64,000 nucleotides of DNA from Paulownia fortunei (Eukaryota > Streptophyta > Magnoliopsida > Lamiales > Paulowniaceae): the NCBI GenBank assembly GCA_019321725.1, contig CM033115.1:1488001-1552000 (forward strand), read 5' to 3'. Made by a program: the position numbers and the translations under genes. Below, one piece after another: positions 50,771 to 61,872 of this stretch. The number at the start of each line of letters is the position of its first letter. The first letter of the stretch is position 1. Below the pieces are notes generated by a model. The model was not told the DNA's origin. It ran no database searches and saw nothing but the letters and a program-made list of their open reading frames with translations.

Positions 50771-51548
50771 TCATTTTTTATGAATAGTATAGCCAGCAAA
50801 AACACATTTCAAGGCTCGAGGCATTAACTTACTGTATTGGTATTTGGGGAGATGAACATAGGCAACACATCTAAAGACATGATGAGGGAGGTTTGGGACT
50901 GTTGAAGCAACAACAACTTCTGCAAGAGCTTGGAAGGGTGTTTTGAAGTTGATAGAACGAAATAGAACACGATTGATGAGATATGCTGTAGAGAGAAGAG
51001 TTTCTTCCCAGTAACATAAAAGCATGTGAGCCTTAATGAGGAAGCGCGAACGACCTCCAATAAGTGTCTATTTTTACGTTCGGCCACACCATTCTGTTGA
51101 GGTGTATCTGGACAACTAGTTTGATGGATTAAGCCATGAGCGTCCAAAAATTGCTGAAGTTCAGAACTATGATATTCTCCGCCATTATCACTACATGACA
51201 CTTATATTCGGGCATTATACTGTGTATGAATGATATTATAAAACTTCTGAAACAGCAAGTTAACTTCTGATTTGGATTTCATCAAACACAACCAAGTCAT
51301 TTGAGTACAATCATTTATAAAGGTAACAAACCAATGTGACCTTCCCAACGTGGGAACTTTGGATAGTCCCTAAACATTAGAGTGAATAACCATAAAAGAA
51401 ATAGGACTTTATTTAAAATCAAATGAAATGAGGCACGATGACTTTTTGAAAGTTCACACACATCACATTTGAAAATAGAAATATCTAAATTTGTAGACAA
51501 ACTTGGAAACAACTTTTTTAAATAACCAAATAAGGTACCTCCTAAACG
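50771..51548 (-). pseudogene. Integrase remnant, copia element 1
   Basis: Contains the zinc-binding region (CDVCELSKSHRASF) with the expected histidine of LGH changed (RRLGGTLF), and the core with SDNGGEYHS and TPQQNGVAERKNRHLLE, split over three frames. The solo LTR cuts it just upstream of the zinc-binding region. Confidence 0.8.
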
Positions 51549-51553
51549 TCGAT

Positions 51554-53162
51554 TGATAAGTGCATATTTTGACATATTTTTATATCAAATCCTTTATACT
51601 TTTCTTGCTTTATTCTTATTAATATTCTTTTTTTATTAATATTTTGTGTTAGGAAATAAATGGAAGCATGTTTCCAGATTTGTGTAGTTTTTATAATTTG
51701 AGCATAACTTCATTATCAAAAGCCCTATGGACCTGAAACTTATTTTATTTGAAAGCTAAGAGATAGAGGTACAACTTTTATGTTGGAAGCTCAGCCTAAT
51801 TCAATCTTGATGATAGCAGAAAATTCATTCAACTAGTTGCACAAAATGGATCACCAAAATTCGAATCATAGTTCAGCCCAGTATTTACTTATTTCACCAA
51901 TTCGGTTATATATCTTGAGCCTAAATTTATTTTGGGTTGAAATTCGAATATGTTATACCAAGAGGTAATAAACAAGTTTGTTGAAGACAAGATAGTGTGA
52001 AAATGTGTCAAAATAGTAAAACTATAGGCTGTAAGTTGCTGCTGATGTTAAAGGGCGGCTTTTGGACATGATTCGGTAATTTAATTATATTTCCTTCATC
52101 CGACTGCCAAATTTGACAAAAGATATATGAAAATATATCAGGACTGAAAGATCTATAATTTTTATTCTTTACGTATCTTTAAAATTTGGTTGTATCTAAC
52201 CAAAAAATATAATTTAATTCAGTGGGTGAGAAATTTGTGTAACAACTTACCAACTCTTGGCAACTACCATACCACTTGATTAACCCCTCCATTATCTTTT
52301 TAGCCTCTAGCTTACTCCAAGTACTATAAATAGACCATATATTAAGCTTGTAAGAGGAGGGGGATAGAGGGTTTCTTTAGGTTAAGTTATCTAGTTTGTA
52401 TGTTTTCTAGTATTGTAAGTTTTCTAGTAGTAATAGAAATGCATTCTCTAGTTTCTCTTATATTTTTAGTCTTTGTTACTTTTATTATGTCTTTCTAAAT
52501 TTTATTTTGTTGAGGAAAAATGGTGAATCTCTTGATGGAGGAAGAGAAATGGTTATAAGGGTAGAAATTATTTAAGTATGTTGTAGTATTATTTTTATTT
52601 TTGATCTAAACCCTATTTGTTTTGTGGTGATTCTTGATTTATGTATCTCCAATGGCACAACAAATTCTAGGGTTTATTTAGCTTATTGTACGATTTTACC
52701 CCACCGACTGCTAATATAAAATCTTGATTTGTTGTTGACGAAGGTGTACATAAATGTTTGATCTCATAAATAAGTGTTGGCGTTAAGAGATAATTTGCAA
52801 TAGTAAGACAATATCATGATTACCTTATTGCATGAGTTACTTGATAATATCTTTCCATTAGAACCTTCATTATGTATGGATTCCAATTGTGACAATTAAT
52901 AGAGATAAAAAGAATAAATAACCATTTCTCTAACCAAATCTCAAGAGTGGATCCTAATCCTCAATACTTTTATTACTTCGATTTTTCTTTAGTTACATCA
53001 TACATTAATTGTTCATATATTTTGATTCACATAAACTCCATCTTTTTAAAAATATAAACTTGAATTTTTCAAACAACTTCCCTGTGGATCGACCTCGGAC
53101 TCACGAGAAATTTATTACTTACTACAACCTGCACTTGGGTTTGCAATCTTAAAGTTGTAGCA
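51554..53162 (+). mobile_element. Solo LTR (1609 bp) of a Ty3/gypsy-type element, nested in copia element 1
   Basis: Begins TGATAAGTGCATATTTTGAC and ends AAGTTGTAGCA. It is flanked on both sides by the identical 5-bp tcgat (51549-51553 and 53163-53167). A TATA-like ctataaatag lies near 52327. Near the 3' end it has ttccctgtggatcgacctcgg and cctgcacttggg, motifs I associate with Athila/Tat-type LTRs. No internal region is present, so the element recombined to a solo LTR. It has no coding capacity. Confidence 0.9.
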
Positions 53163-53378
53163 TCGATGCTAGAGCAAGATCTCAGCTATCTTTTTTGGTG
53201 AACCAATGCTCTCTACTACTAAAGCCTGTTGTAATCTGCTAGAAGTCTCTGAATCCAAGTTCAAGTAATATAGCTTCTCTATCTTAATACCATAACCAAT
53301 CGTTTGTCGAGTCTGAATGTCCTTAAACACACAATAATCAGGCCAAAAAGTAACAACACAAGATAAAGTAGTAGTGAT

Positions 53379-53590
53379 CTAAGAGACTGATAAAAGATTA
53401 TAATTTAAGGAGAGAACAACTAACACAAAATCAAGGTGTAAAGTATTAGTAAGGTGTGATGACCCTTCCCCTACAATCGGGATGGTATTATTGTTGGCCG
53501 TGGAGACACAATTTTGGGAGGATGGGTTAAGATTTGTGACTTGTCTAACATCAAATGTCATATGGTCCATGCACTATTCAAAACAGGTGT
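53379..53590 (-). pseudogene. Protease remnant, copia element 1
   Basis: The segment DHMTFD that follows the catalytic D-S/T-G in copia proteases is present. The catalytic triplet itself is decayed (an N-S-A-like reading with a small deletion), so it cannot be active. Confidence 0.7.
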
Positions 53591-53739
53591 AGAAGTGGTG
53601 AAGACCTTACCTCCAGTATTTGTAGTGGTTAGTAATGCCGATGACGTTGAAGGGACATTGTCTTTCTTTATTTAAGGAACTACGATAGTGGAAGAATGCT
53701 TGGAATTCTGATGCCTTGTTGGGTCCCACCAATCTGGAT

Positions 53740-54637
53740 ATCCAACAATTTCAAAGCAACGACTTTTTAAATGACCTGTTTGATTGCAGTGAGTACATTT
53801 GTATGTAGGTTTGTCTGAACTATTGGAATTCTTTAGATTGGTGGCTTTGGGTCGGTCTTAGGACGTCTGACTGGGTCGATAGCGGGAAAGCATAGCAGAA
53901 GCTTTAGATTTCTCAATGTCTTCATTTAAAGTAGTAGATCGTATGGCCTCACAACAAATTAAGGAATAACACTCTTCCGACTTAGGAGTGGCTCATGACA
54001 TAATATTTCTCGCCAAAGTTGATCAAAACTTTTATCCAATCTAGCAAGAAATATGTTCACTCGGGTTCGCTCGATGGACTGCCGATATGCTGTAACATCA
54101 TCAAGATCATTCATGACCACTTTATCACGATGATCGAGTTCCTGAAATATTTTTGTTAACTCCCTATAGTATACTGAGATTGATTTGACACCTTGTTTGG
54201 CTGAGAAGGTTTTCTGATGCAAAGAGTAGACATGCATCTCATCATTACCATCATAAAAGGCTTTGGATAGAGCACTCCAGATTTCACGGGCAGTGGGTAT
54301 ACGAAGATAGCGCTACATGATGTCAGGAGTTATGGACATCAGAAGCCAACGTTTCACTTTCTGATTTTTAGCATACAATTTTTTATATCCCGTATCCGAC
54401 TCAGCAAGTGGAACAGATTTGGCCATGATGTAGGAGAGTTTTTCTCGTTCAGCAATATGCCATCAATTGAGACCACATATCATAATTTATTTTGGTAAGT
54501 TGAATGCCGGCATTAAAGACATCCTCAGACTGAACAAGAATTGGAACAAATTTGGTTCCAAAGGATTCAGTGTGTTCACTTATTCTCTTTTTTTTTTCAA
54601 AGGCAGGTGTGACGACGAGATGGCGGTGGTGGATCAT
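53740..54637 (-). pseudogene. gag remnant, copia element 1
   Basis: N-terminal block GIQLTKINYDMWSQLM (54637-54449), middle part MHVYSLHQKTFSAKQG to WREILCHEPLLSRK (54237-53959), then an intact CCHC knuckle CTHCNQTGHLKSRC near 53800-53760. Stops separate the parts. Confidence 0.8.
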
Positions 54638-54817
54638 TATTTTTTTCGACGGCAGGCGTGATGGCGGTGGTGGACGTTGATAGCCTTCAGACGGCTACTA
54701 CGAGGTCTAAGATTTGTTTTGAAATCTGGTTTTGATTTCTGATTATGGGTATTTTTGATTTTGTGAGTTATTATCTTAGGATGAATTTTTGCACTTGGTT
54801 TGCAAAGCTTTTTAGAA

Positions 54818-54837
54818 CCTTGATCGGACTGATACCA
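54818..54837 (-). other. Primer-binding site, copia element 1
   Basis: The minus strand reads tggtatcagtccgatcaagg directly next to the 5' LTR, similar to the initiator methionine tRNA 3' end used by copia elements. Confidence 0.75.
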
Positions 54838-54995
54838 TGAAAATAAATATGATAAATTGGTATTTGTGTTTTTCATAATAGGCTGATGAAATACAATGAT
54901 AAATAAGATTAGAATTCTCAATTAATTCTCTACAAATCTACCTATACTATCTCTTATTCAATTTCAATGTACACATCTATATAATCTTCTATACA
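54838..54995 (-). repeat. 5' LTR of copia element 1
   Basis: Starts TGAAAATAAATATG and ends ctataca on the plus strand. Three bases (agg) separate it from the LTR of element 2. Confidence 0.8.
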
Positions 54996-54998
54996 AGG

Positions 54999-55441
54999 TG
55001 TAAGCAATTTATAGTCGTATATAAATAATAATTGAATCAATATTACCTCAGCAGCAGAAATTCGTTTGATTCATGGATGAACAGCTTGCCTACAAGCCTC
55101 CCAGTAATATCACCACAGTCTTTCTCGCTCCAATAAATACTACTACAGTATTCACTAAATTTATAACTACACACCTTAAAGCCGTGGAGATTTCTAAGTT
55201 TTTGGTGATACTCCAAGAACAAATGTAGAGAGAATATGGAGGAGAGAGAATATTTTTCTGTAAATTAAATTGCGTATCATTGTGATATCTTATAGTAGTA
55301 AGGAGAGATAACAAGAAAAAGATTCTCTCTATCCCTATCACTCTTTGAGTCCGATCAGGAGAGGTTTCTTGATAACCATCATCCTTATCCAAATAGGACA
55401 CTAACTAATCACAAATATGGATGCAAATAAAAAATGCATCA
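54999..55441 (-). repeat. 3' LTR of copia element 2
   Basis: Full-length LTR of 443 bp. Its left 270 bases match 61582-61856 (aatcaatatta.ctcagcag, ctacacaccttaaa, gtttttggtgatactcc). Confidence 0.85.
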
Positions 55442-56555
55442 ATATCTCCCACTCATACATATTTGACTCAACTCATTCAAATCACATCTCTATAATTCTT
55501 ATCTCACGTCCCTTCTTTCATATAGGGAATAAGGCGTGCGACCAAGCGAGAAAGGAACAAGTGAAGAGAGTTATATTAAGTCATCACCTAACTAACATAA
55601 CTCTACAACTCAAAACTCGCTATGTACCCCAAACTATGTGGTCGCACTAGATCAAGCATCTCTAATCCCTCTATAATGAGTAAAGCATGTTTGAATCTCT
55701 CAACTATGTATCTATGCTCATGACTATGCCAAACATATTTTTAACTTAGTCAGCCGACCAATGAGCCATAAAACAAAAGTGCATTACCAGCTTAGCTCTT
55801 TCTCAGCCCCTCATGTCAATCAGCTTGGTCTTGACAGCTTTCTTAGTCACGCTCCGACAGACCAGATCAAACGTGGTCATTGGAAACATGCTAAAGTAGC
55901 GTCATCAAGCTTACACCTTATGATACGGTCCAGAGTCCCAAAAGGTACAAAAATATGTTAAGGGCTCACACAGTGACGAAGCAGGGATCCATTCAGTCAC
56001 TCCACTTATAAGGTCGTCTCAAAGCACATGTAGTATGAATACATGCTATGATGAAGCTCCCACTCAATTTGGGCATGCCACGCTCTTAACATCATACGAA
56101 TCTTAGTCCAGTCGCTATCCAAGCGCCTGACCTGCGTACCATCATAAGTCACTCTCCAAAGTATCATGCAGTAGTTTGCACATTCGGCTATAGACAGGCT
56201 TTCATGAAGTTTGGACATACTTCATAATTGATCAAGTATGATCTCATCTTGGCCTTATGCCAAGGCGACTATGAATTAAACTTTAACCTTTCTCGCTATT
56301 CCAAGCATCAAGGCGATCATTCACGCCCTGATGCGATCATTCACGCCCCTCCCAATGGTGCGAACATGATCTTTGAGTCTCATCCTGCTTGCTGTCAAAG
56401 CGCCAGGGTGATTGCCTGTGTGAGTGGGTCAATCTAAGCCTGGTGACATTCATAATAAACTCAGTACACTAACAAATTTAACAAGAAAAAAAAATCTCAT
56501 TAATCAACAAAGTGTTCATACAGGCCTATAAACTCAAATCCTATGAAGTCCCATA
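55442..56555 (-). other. Non-coding region between pol and 3' LTR of copia element 2
   Basis: About 1.1 kb, less AT-rich than the surroundings, with no recognisable domain. A local direct repeat gcgatcattcacgccc occurs twice near 56311-56347. Confidence 0.6.
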
Positions 56556-58554
56556 CTACTAACATGCCTTTAGAACACATCTCTCCGCAAATGCTTAGTA
56601 AAAGGATCAGCGACCATATCGCTAGTAGGAATATGCCTGAGAACAACTTGACCTTGCGCAATGCTCTCTCGAATGAAGTGATATCTGGTGTCAATATGCT
56701 TAGTCTGCCCATGATACTTGGGGTCCTTAGCATATGCTAGTGCAACTGTATTATCATAATAGACAACAACTATATCATCAACATGCGCCGCAACGCGTAG
56801 ACTCTACAGGAATTTTCTCAACCAGATAACCTCTTGGACTGCTGATGTACAAGCAACGTATTCGGCCTCCATGGTGGATAAAGAGATACATGACTGCTTC
56901 TTGCTACACCAAGTGATAACAGCACCTCCCAATAAGAATGCATATCCCGATGTGGATTTGCGCTAATCTCTATCCGCTGATCTATCAGCATCACTATATC
57001 CAATTAGCTTTAAACTACCTCCATGGTAGCATAAAGCGAGATCACTTGTTCCCTTCAAATATCTAAGTATCCTTTTGACCACGGCCCAATGGTCGTGTCT
57101 AGGATTACTTTGATATCTACTCACCATTCCAACTGCAAAGCACAGGTCTGGTCGAGTACACATCATTGCGTACATCAGACTCCCTACCGCGCTCGCATAT
57201 GGAACCTTAACCATGCGTTCCCTTTCTTTTTCTGTCTTAGGGCACAATTCTTTGCTAAGAACACAGCTCTTATCCATGGGTGTGTCAACAGGATTAGCAT
57301 TATGCTTACGGAAGCATTCTATAATTCTCTTGATACAAGCCTCTTGAGACAAACTCAAGAGTTTTCTAGAACGATCCCGATGTATCTTAACACCAAGTAT
57401 GTATTCAGCTTCTCCCATGTTCTTCACCTCAAAAGTAGAGGACAACCACTTCTGAGTGGCGACAATCATCTCCATATCATTCCCAGCCAACAAAATGTCG
57501 TCTACATATAATGAGAGTATTAAGAAATTCCTTCCACTTCTCTTGACATACACACAATGGTCTTCCTCGATCATCGTAAAGCCTATCTTAGTAATAGCTC
57601 GATGAAATCAATGGTACCACTGTCTGGACGATTGTTTCAGTCCATAAATAGAATATTTCAAGCGGCATACTTTGCGTTTTTGTCCCATTTCCTGAAATCC
57701 AATAGGTTGATCCATGTAGATCTCCTCGTCCAACTCTCCATTGAGAAATGCTGTCTTGACGTCCATCTAAAATAATTTCAGATCTAGGTATGCGACAATG
57801 GCTAATATGAGGCGAATAGAGGCAAACCTCACCACTGGGGAGAATGTCTCTTCATAATCTATACCTTCTTTTGGGTATAACCCTTCGCCACAAGTTGAGC
57901 TTTATACTTGTTGATTGATCCATCTGACTTTCGCTTGACCTTTAGAACCCATTTGTTCCCAATGGTCTTGCGTCCAGATGGAAGATCGACTAGCTCCCAA
58001 ACATGGTTCTTAGCCATCGAGCTCAACTCTTCTTTCATAGCAGCTATCCACTCATTTGCATTTGGAGAAGTCATAGCCTCTTCATAAGTGGTTGGCTCAT
58101 CAACATCCACAGAAGCACACATGAAAGATTCTCCTTCGATTTCATAATACCGACGGGGTATATTTCCACGTTTGCTCTTACGCGTTAGTGGATTTTGAGA
58201 GTCTTCTTCCAGTGGGTCACTCCCACTGAATTTAAGGTCGCTTGCATTATCCCTGTCAATTACTGGATAAGGCTGCGAAGCCTCACCCTCGCCAGGGATT
58301 GGAGTGCCACCTTGAGGATCTTGCAACTCATACAGTTCAAGGGCCCCTTTGACTTCACCAATGGTCGAAAAAACCTCATCGAGGAAATTCACATCACGGG
58401 ACTCAATCTCAGTCATTCCTCCATCAGGGTGTTCACCGTACATCACATAGCCCTTTGATTGATCGCAATACCTTATAAAGATATGTTTGACCGCTCTAGG
58501 GCCAAGCTTCCCATGCTTATGAGAAGTGTTGTGAACAAACCCAGCCACCCCCAA
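56556..58554 (-). pseudogene. Reverse transcriptase-RNase H remnant, copia element 2
   Basis: 58554-57859 gives the linker and start of the reverse transcriptase (NKWVLKVKRKSDGS, YKAQLVAKGYTQ). 57574-56963 carries LSLYVDDILLAGND, VKNMGEAEYILGVKI, PYASAVGSLMYAM and SDAD. RNase H continues in a shifted frame after a TAG ([20 protein letters not shown] near 56885; DPKYHGQTKHID and MVADPFTK to about 56560). Confidence 0.85.
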
Positions 58555-59367
58555 GGGCGCAAGCCTTCTAAACTAGGCTTTCTGTCATGCCACATCTCAT
58601 AGGGTGTCGAAGGAACTGACTTAGAAGGCACACGGTTCAATATGTAGGCAGCATGCATCACCCCAAAATGATATTGGAAGATTTGCTTGCGCCATCATTG
58701 ATCTGGCCATATCCAGAAGTGTGCGATTCCTCCTCTCTGCAACCCCATTTAGTTGCGGAGTGTGTGGAATCATCAATTGTCTAATGATCCTTTTTTCTTC
58801 ACACATTTGTCTAAATTGATCAGACAAATATTCTCGCCCTCTGTCAGTACGTAGAATTTTGAGGTTCCTATCTATTTGGTTCTCAACCTCTGCCAAGAAT
58901 CGCTTAAAACAATCAAGCGCTTCTGACCGATGAGACAAGAGATATACTGACCCATAGTGCAAATAATCATCAATAAAAGTGAGAAAATAGAATGCACCAT
59001 GTCGTGCCCTCACATTCATGGGTCCACATATATCCGAGTGGACTAACTCTAGAGGATGAGTAGCCCTCTTTGCCTTTCCAAAAGGCTTCCGGCAAGCTTT
59101 TCCTGCCAGACATGGTTCACACACAGGAAGGTTGACTTTAGGAAGATGGCCTAAAAAACCTTCTCGAGCTAACCTAGTCATCATTTCTTGTCCTATGTGC
59201 CCTAATCTTGCATGCCACTTAATAAAATCAGAAATAGCATCAACAGTCGAAAAAACATAAGAAACACAATCATTGGATAATTCTAACATGAAAAATCCAT
59301 TATTCATAAATCCTAAGCCATAAAGGTCTTTGCCATAAAAAATAGACAAGGTGGTTCGCTCAAACAA
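58473..59367 (-). pseudogene. Integrase remnant, copia element 2
   Basis: The zinc-binding module (KWHARLGHIGQEMM ... CEPCLAGK) and the catalytic core (HSDICGPMN, LTFIDDYLHYGSVY, ILRTDRGREYLS, TPQLNGVAERRNRTLLD) are in one frame to 58621. The continuation (AAYILNRVPSKSVPSTPYEMW) is shifted. Confidence 0.85.
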
Positions 59368-59433
59368 GAAAGAAAAACCATATTCAGAAAGTGCACTAAC
59401 TGAAAGTAAATTACATCGAATGCTAGGTGCATA

Positions 59434-60026
59434 TTACACATCACTAAGGAGTAGCTCTCGCCCAGTGCTGAGCTTGAGTTGGTATGACCCAACTCCAAGA
59501 ACCTCCTCTTGTGCGCCATTCCCCATAGCAATGTAGTGGCTGCATGCTGACACTCGATGATAATATACAAATCCTGCTCGATCCCTAGTCACGTGTTTTG
59601 TTGCCCCTGTGTCTACAATCCAACCAAGGAGAGAATTAGCAACAAAAACATGCGAGCATACGAATGAACTAAGAGAGCTAGGAGTGGGTCTTACCTTCTT
59701 CGGCTCAGTGCAATCACGAGCGAAGTGACCCAACTTTCCACAGTTAAAATACTTATCTTTCTTCTTTCCACCCCTCTTGCCTCGGTGACGCTTCATAGAC
59801 TTGTCACCTTGTGGGGCCAAGTTCAAGCTTTGACCACTGCTTTGTCCAGCATCCTTCTGCTTGTTCCAGCATTTGCCTTTATTGGGCTTACGCTGTCCAG
59901 CATGTGCGACAAGAGCTGCTGCTTATGCTCGCTCCGACTCTCGACGGTCAGCCTCAAGCTTGAGATGACTGGCGACACTATCGAATGTCTGGATTTTCTC
60001 ATTATGCGTAAGCACAAGCTTAACAT
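59434..60026 (-). pseudogene. Nucleocapsid-protease remnant, copia element 2
   Basis: A basic region leads to a zinc knuckle in which the first cysteine is replaced by tyrosine (KYFNCGKLGHFARDC). The protease active site WIVDTGATKHV is kept. Confidence 0.8.
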
Positions 60027-60036
60027 GTCCCCAAGT

Positions 60037-60552
60037 CTACTCAGGTAGCGACCTTAGGACAGCCAAAACTTGTTGTTCATCAGTGAGCTCACTTCCAGCA
60101 TTTTGAAGCTCTCGAATCATATCCTTCATCATATAAAGATGTTGGGTCATCGAGTGCTTCGGGTCAAGTATGTACTGGTTGAACCTAAGGGTTAGTGCCC
60201 TTAGTCTTGTAGCCGAAGTGCTACCGTACGTGACCTTTAACACATTCCACAACTCTTTAGCTGTAGGATACTGTTCAAATTCATGGATCAGATTATCGTG
60301 CATGCAGCTCAACATTGTAAAGTGCGCACTCTTATCTTGATCTACACACTTATTGTACGCGTCCATATCGCGACGATATTGGGTAGTTGGTCCATTTTCT
60401 GGCTTAGTTGGCATAGGCATAGTAGTGGTGAGATGATCAAGGATCTTTTTTTTGTGCAACAAAAATTGAATTTTTCTATACCACATTGCATAGTTTTGGC
60501 CATCAAGTTTGCCAGTATCATATAGATCAGAAAAAGCTACTTGGGCATCCAT
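60037..60552 (-). pseudogene. gag (UBN2-type) remnant, copia element 2
   Basis: A 171-residue frame, MDAQVAFSDLYDTGKLDGQN..., with the UBN2 gag blocks NYAMWYRKIQFLL, TAKELWNVLKVTYGS and FNQYILDPKHSMTQHL. It stops at a TAG where the family reads on; the following residues (TWGHV...) continue downstream. Confidence 0.85.
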
Positions 60553-61560
60553 TACTATATAATATGTGCAATAAGTTAGATACTAGTCTAAAATTTTATC
60601 CGAATCCAAGTAAATATTTATCATTTTCTTTAATTCAGTTAGATCGAAAATTTCACCACCAAGGCTAGTAATCATCTCCCACCGAATTAAAGATCACAAT
60701 AAAAAATTATCCATGAATAAAATTAAAAATATCCATAAAAAAATGTATACATTAAATACGAATAATAATTTTGAGTTGAAATTTGGTGCGTCATGCCGAG
60801 ATAATTATTGATCTATGGTGGTAATTAACGAAACATATCCCATAAAATATATATATATATATGGCCTCCAAAAAAATGGCCTCATAAATACATAAAAAAA
60901 ATTACATTTTTCAAGACCTAATACATAAATCTAAAATTGGAATACCGTATTACCACCATTTCCATTAATTATCTCTCAAATAAAATAATTATAAAAACAT
61001 AACATACATGAGCACCCAGAATGTCAACTCTCATTTTATGCATATTGATAAATAATCGCATTGGATTAAATAGCATAATCACAAAAAAAATGCAATTAAA
61101 ACAAATTTAACCCAAAAAAATAAATTCTAGAATTTAAAAAAATAAATTCTATATTGTTCAAATAGGCCAGAAAAAATAAAAATTAAATTCTGCCCATTTG
61201 GCCAGCATGTAGCCATTTGCATGCTTTGTTTCTCCTGCTGCTGTGCCACATGGCGCAGCAGCAGACTTTTTCCATTATTATTATTATTTTTTAATAAAAA
61301 AAAAAATTCAACGCCTCATGGCAGTCGTCCTCCGGCGCGCTTTTCCAACGGACACTAATTTCCAATAAAAAAAAATCTTTTTCAATACTAATTCATTTTT
61401 GATACATAATATATCGATTTAATAGTTTTTTTTTTCTTTAACATGACATCAATATTATGTATCAATTGAATTTAAACATGCATTTGTACATACAAATACA
61501 ATATATAATCTTTAAAATCTATTTTCATGATTGAATTTAAATCACGAAGGTGAGGTCGAG
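60553..61560 (-). other. Leader region of copia element 2
   Basis: AT-rich DNA between gag and the primer site, without coding signal. A short less AT-rich stretch lies near 61195-61350. Confidence 0.5.
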
Positions 61561-61580
61561 CTCTATTGGCTCTGATACCA
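61561..61580 (-). other. Primer-binding site, copia element 2
   Basis: The minus strand reads tggtatcagagccaatagag one base from the LTR, the standard methionine-tRNA type. Confidence 0.85.
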
Positions 61581-61581
61581 C

Positions 61582-61856
61582 TATAAGCAATTTATAGTCG
61601 CATATAAATAATAATTGAATCAATATTAGCTCAGCAGCGAAAATTCGTTTGATTCACGGATGAACAGCTCGCCTACAAGCCTCCCAATAATATCACCACA
61701 ATTTTTCTCGTACTAGTAAATATTACTACAGCATTCACTAAATTTATAACTACACACCTTAAACCCGTAGAAATTTCTAAGTTTTTGGTGATACTCCAAG
61801 AACAAACATAGAGAGAATATGAAGGAGAGGGAATATTTTTCTGTAAGTTAAATTCA
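61582..61856 (-). repeat. Truncated 5' LTR of copia element 2
   Basis: Matches 54999-55270 and then stops, so about 170 bases of the LTR are missing. A 20-bp unit (tctgtaagttaaattcag) is duplicated across the breakpoint. Confidence 0.85.
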
Positions 61857-61872
61857 GTTCTGTAAGTTAAAT

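Larger units (their letters stand above)
48013..54995 (-). mobile_element. Ty1/copia element 1, decayed, carrying nested insertions
   Basis: The LTRs are short (about 156-158 bp): 48013-48168 and 54838-54995, sharing gaaatacaatgataaata and ttattcaatttcaatg. Next to the right LTR is a methionine-tRNA-type primer site (tggtatcagtccgatcaagg on the minus strand). The minus-strand order is gag, zinc knuckle, protease, integrase, reverse transcriptase, RNase H, the copia order. All frames are broken. A 1609-bp solo LTR splits the region between protease and integrase, and a 439-bp MITE lies between RNase H and the 3' LTR. It is inserted in FAF copy 1, with acaag at the left border. Confidence 0.9.
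54999..61856 (-). mobile_element. Ty1/copia element 2, decayed, 5' LTR truncated
   Basis: The left (3') LTR is 54999-55441 (TGTAAGCAATTTATAG...aaatgcatCA), with a purine tract (gagtgggagatat, minus strand) beside it. The right (5') LTR, 61582-61856, matches only the first ~270 bases and is cut off at ctgtaagttaaatt, where the second FAF copy begins. The primer site tggtatcagagccaatagag lies at 61561-61580. Between them come a ~1 kb leader, gag, protease, integrase, reverse transcriptase and RNase H in copia order on the minus strand, with several stops and frameshifts. About 1.1 kb of non-coding DNA separates the end of pol from the 3' LTR. Confidence 0.9.

Noticed and set aside
55442..56555. 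Possible third (env-like) gene in copia element 2
   Set aside because: No sustained frame, membrane segment or coiled coil.
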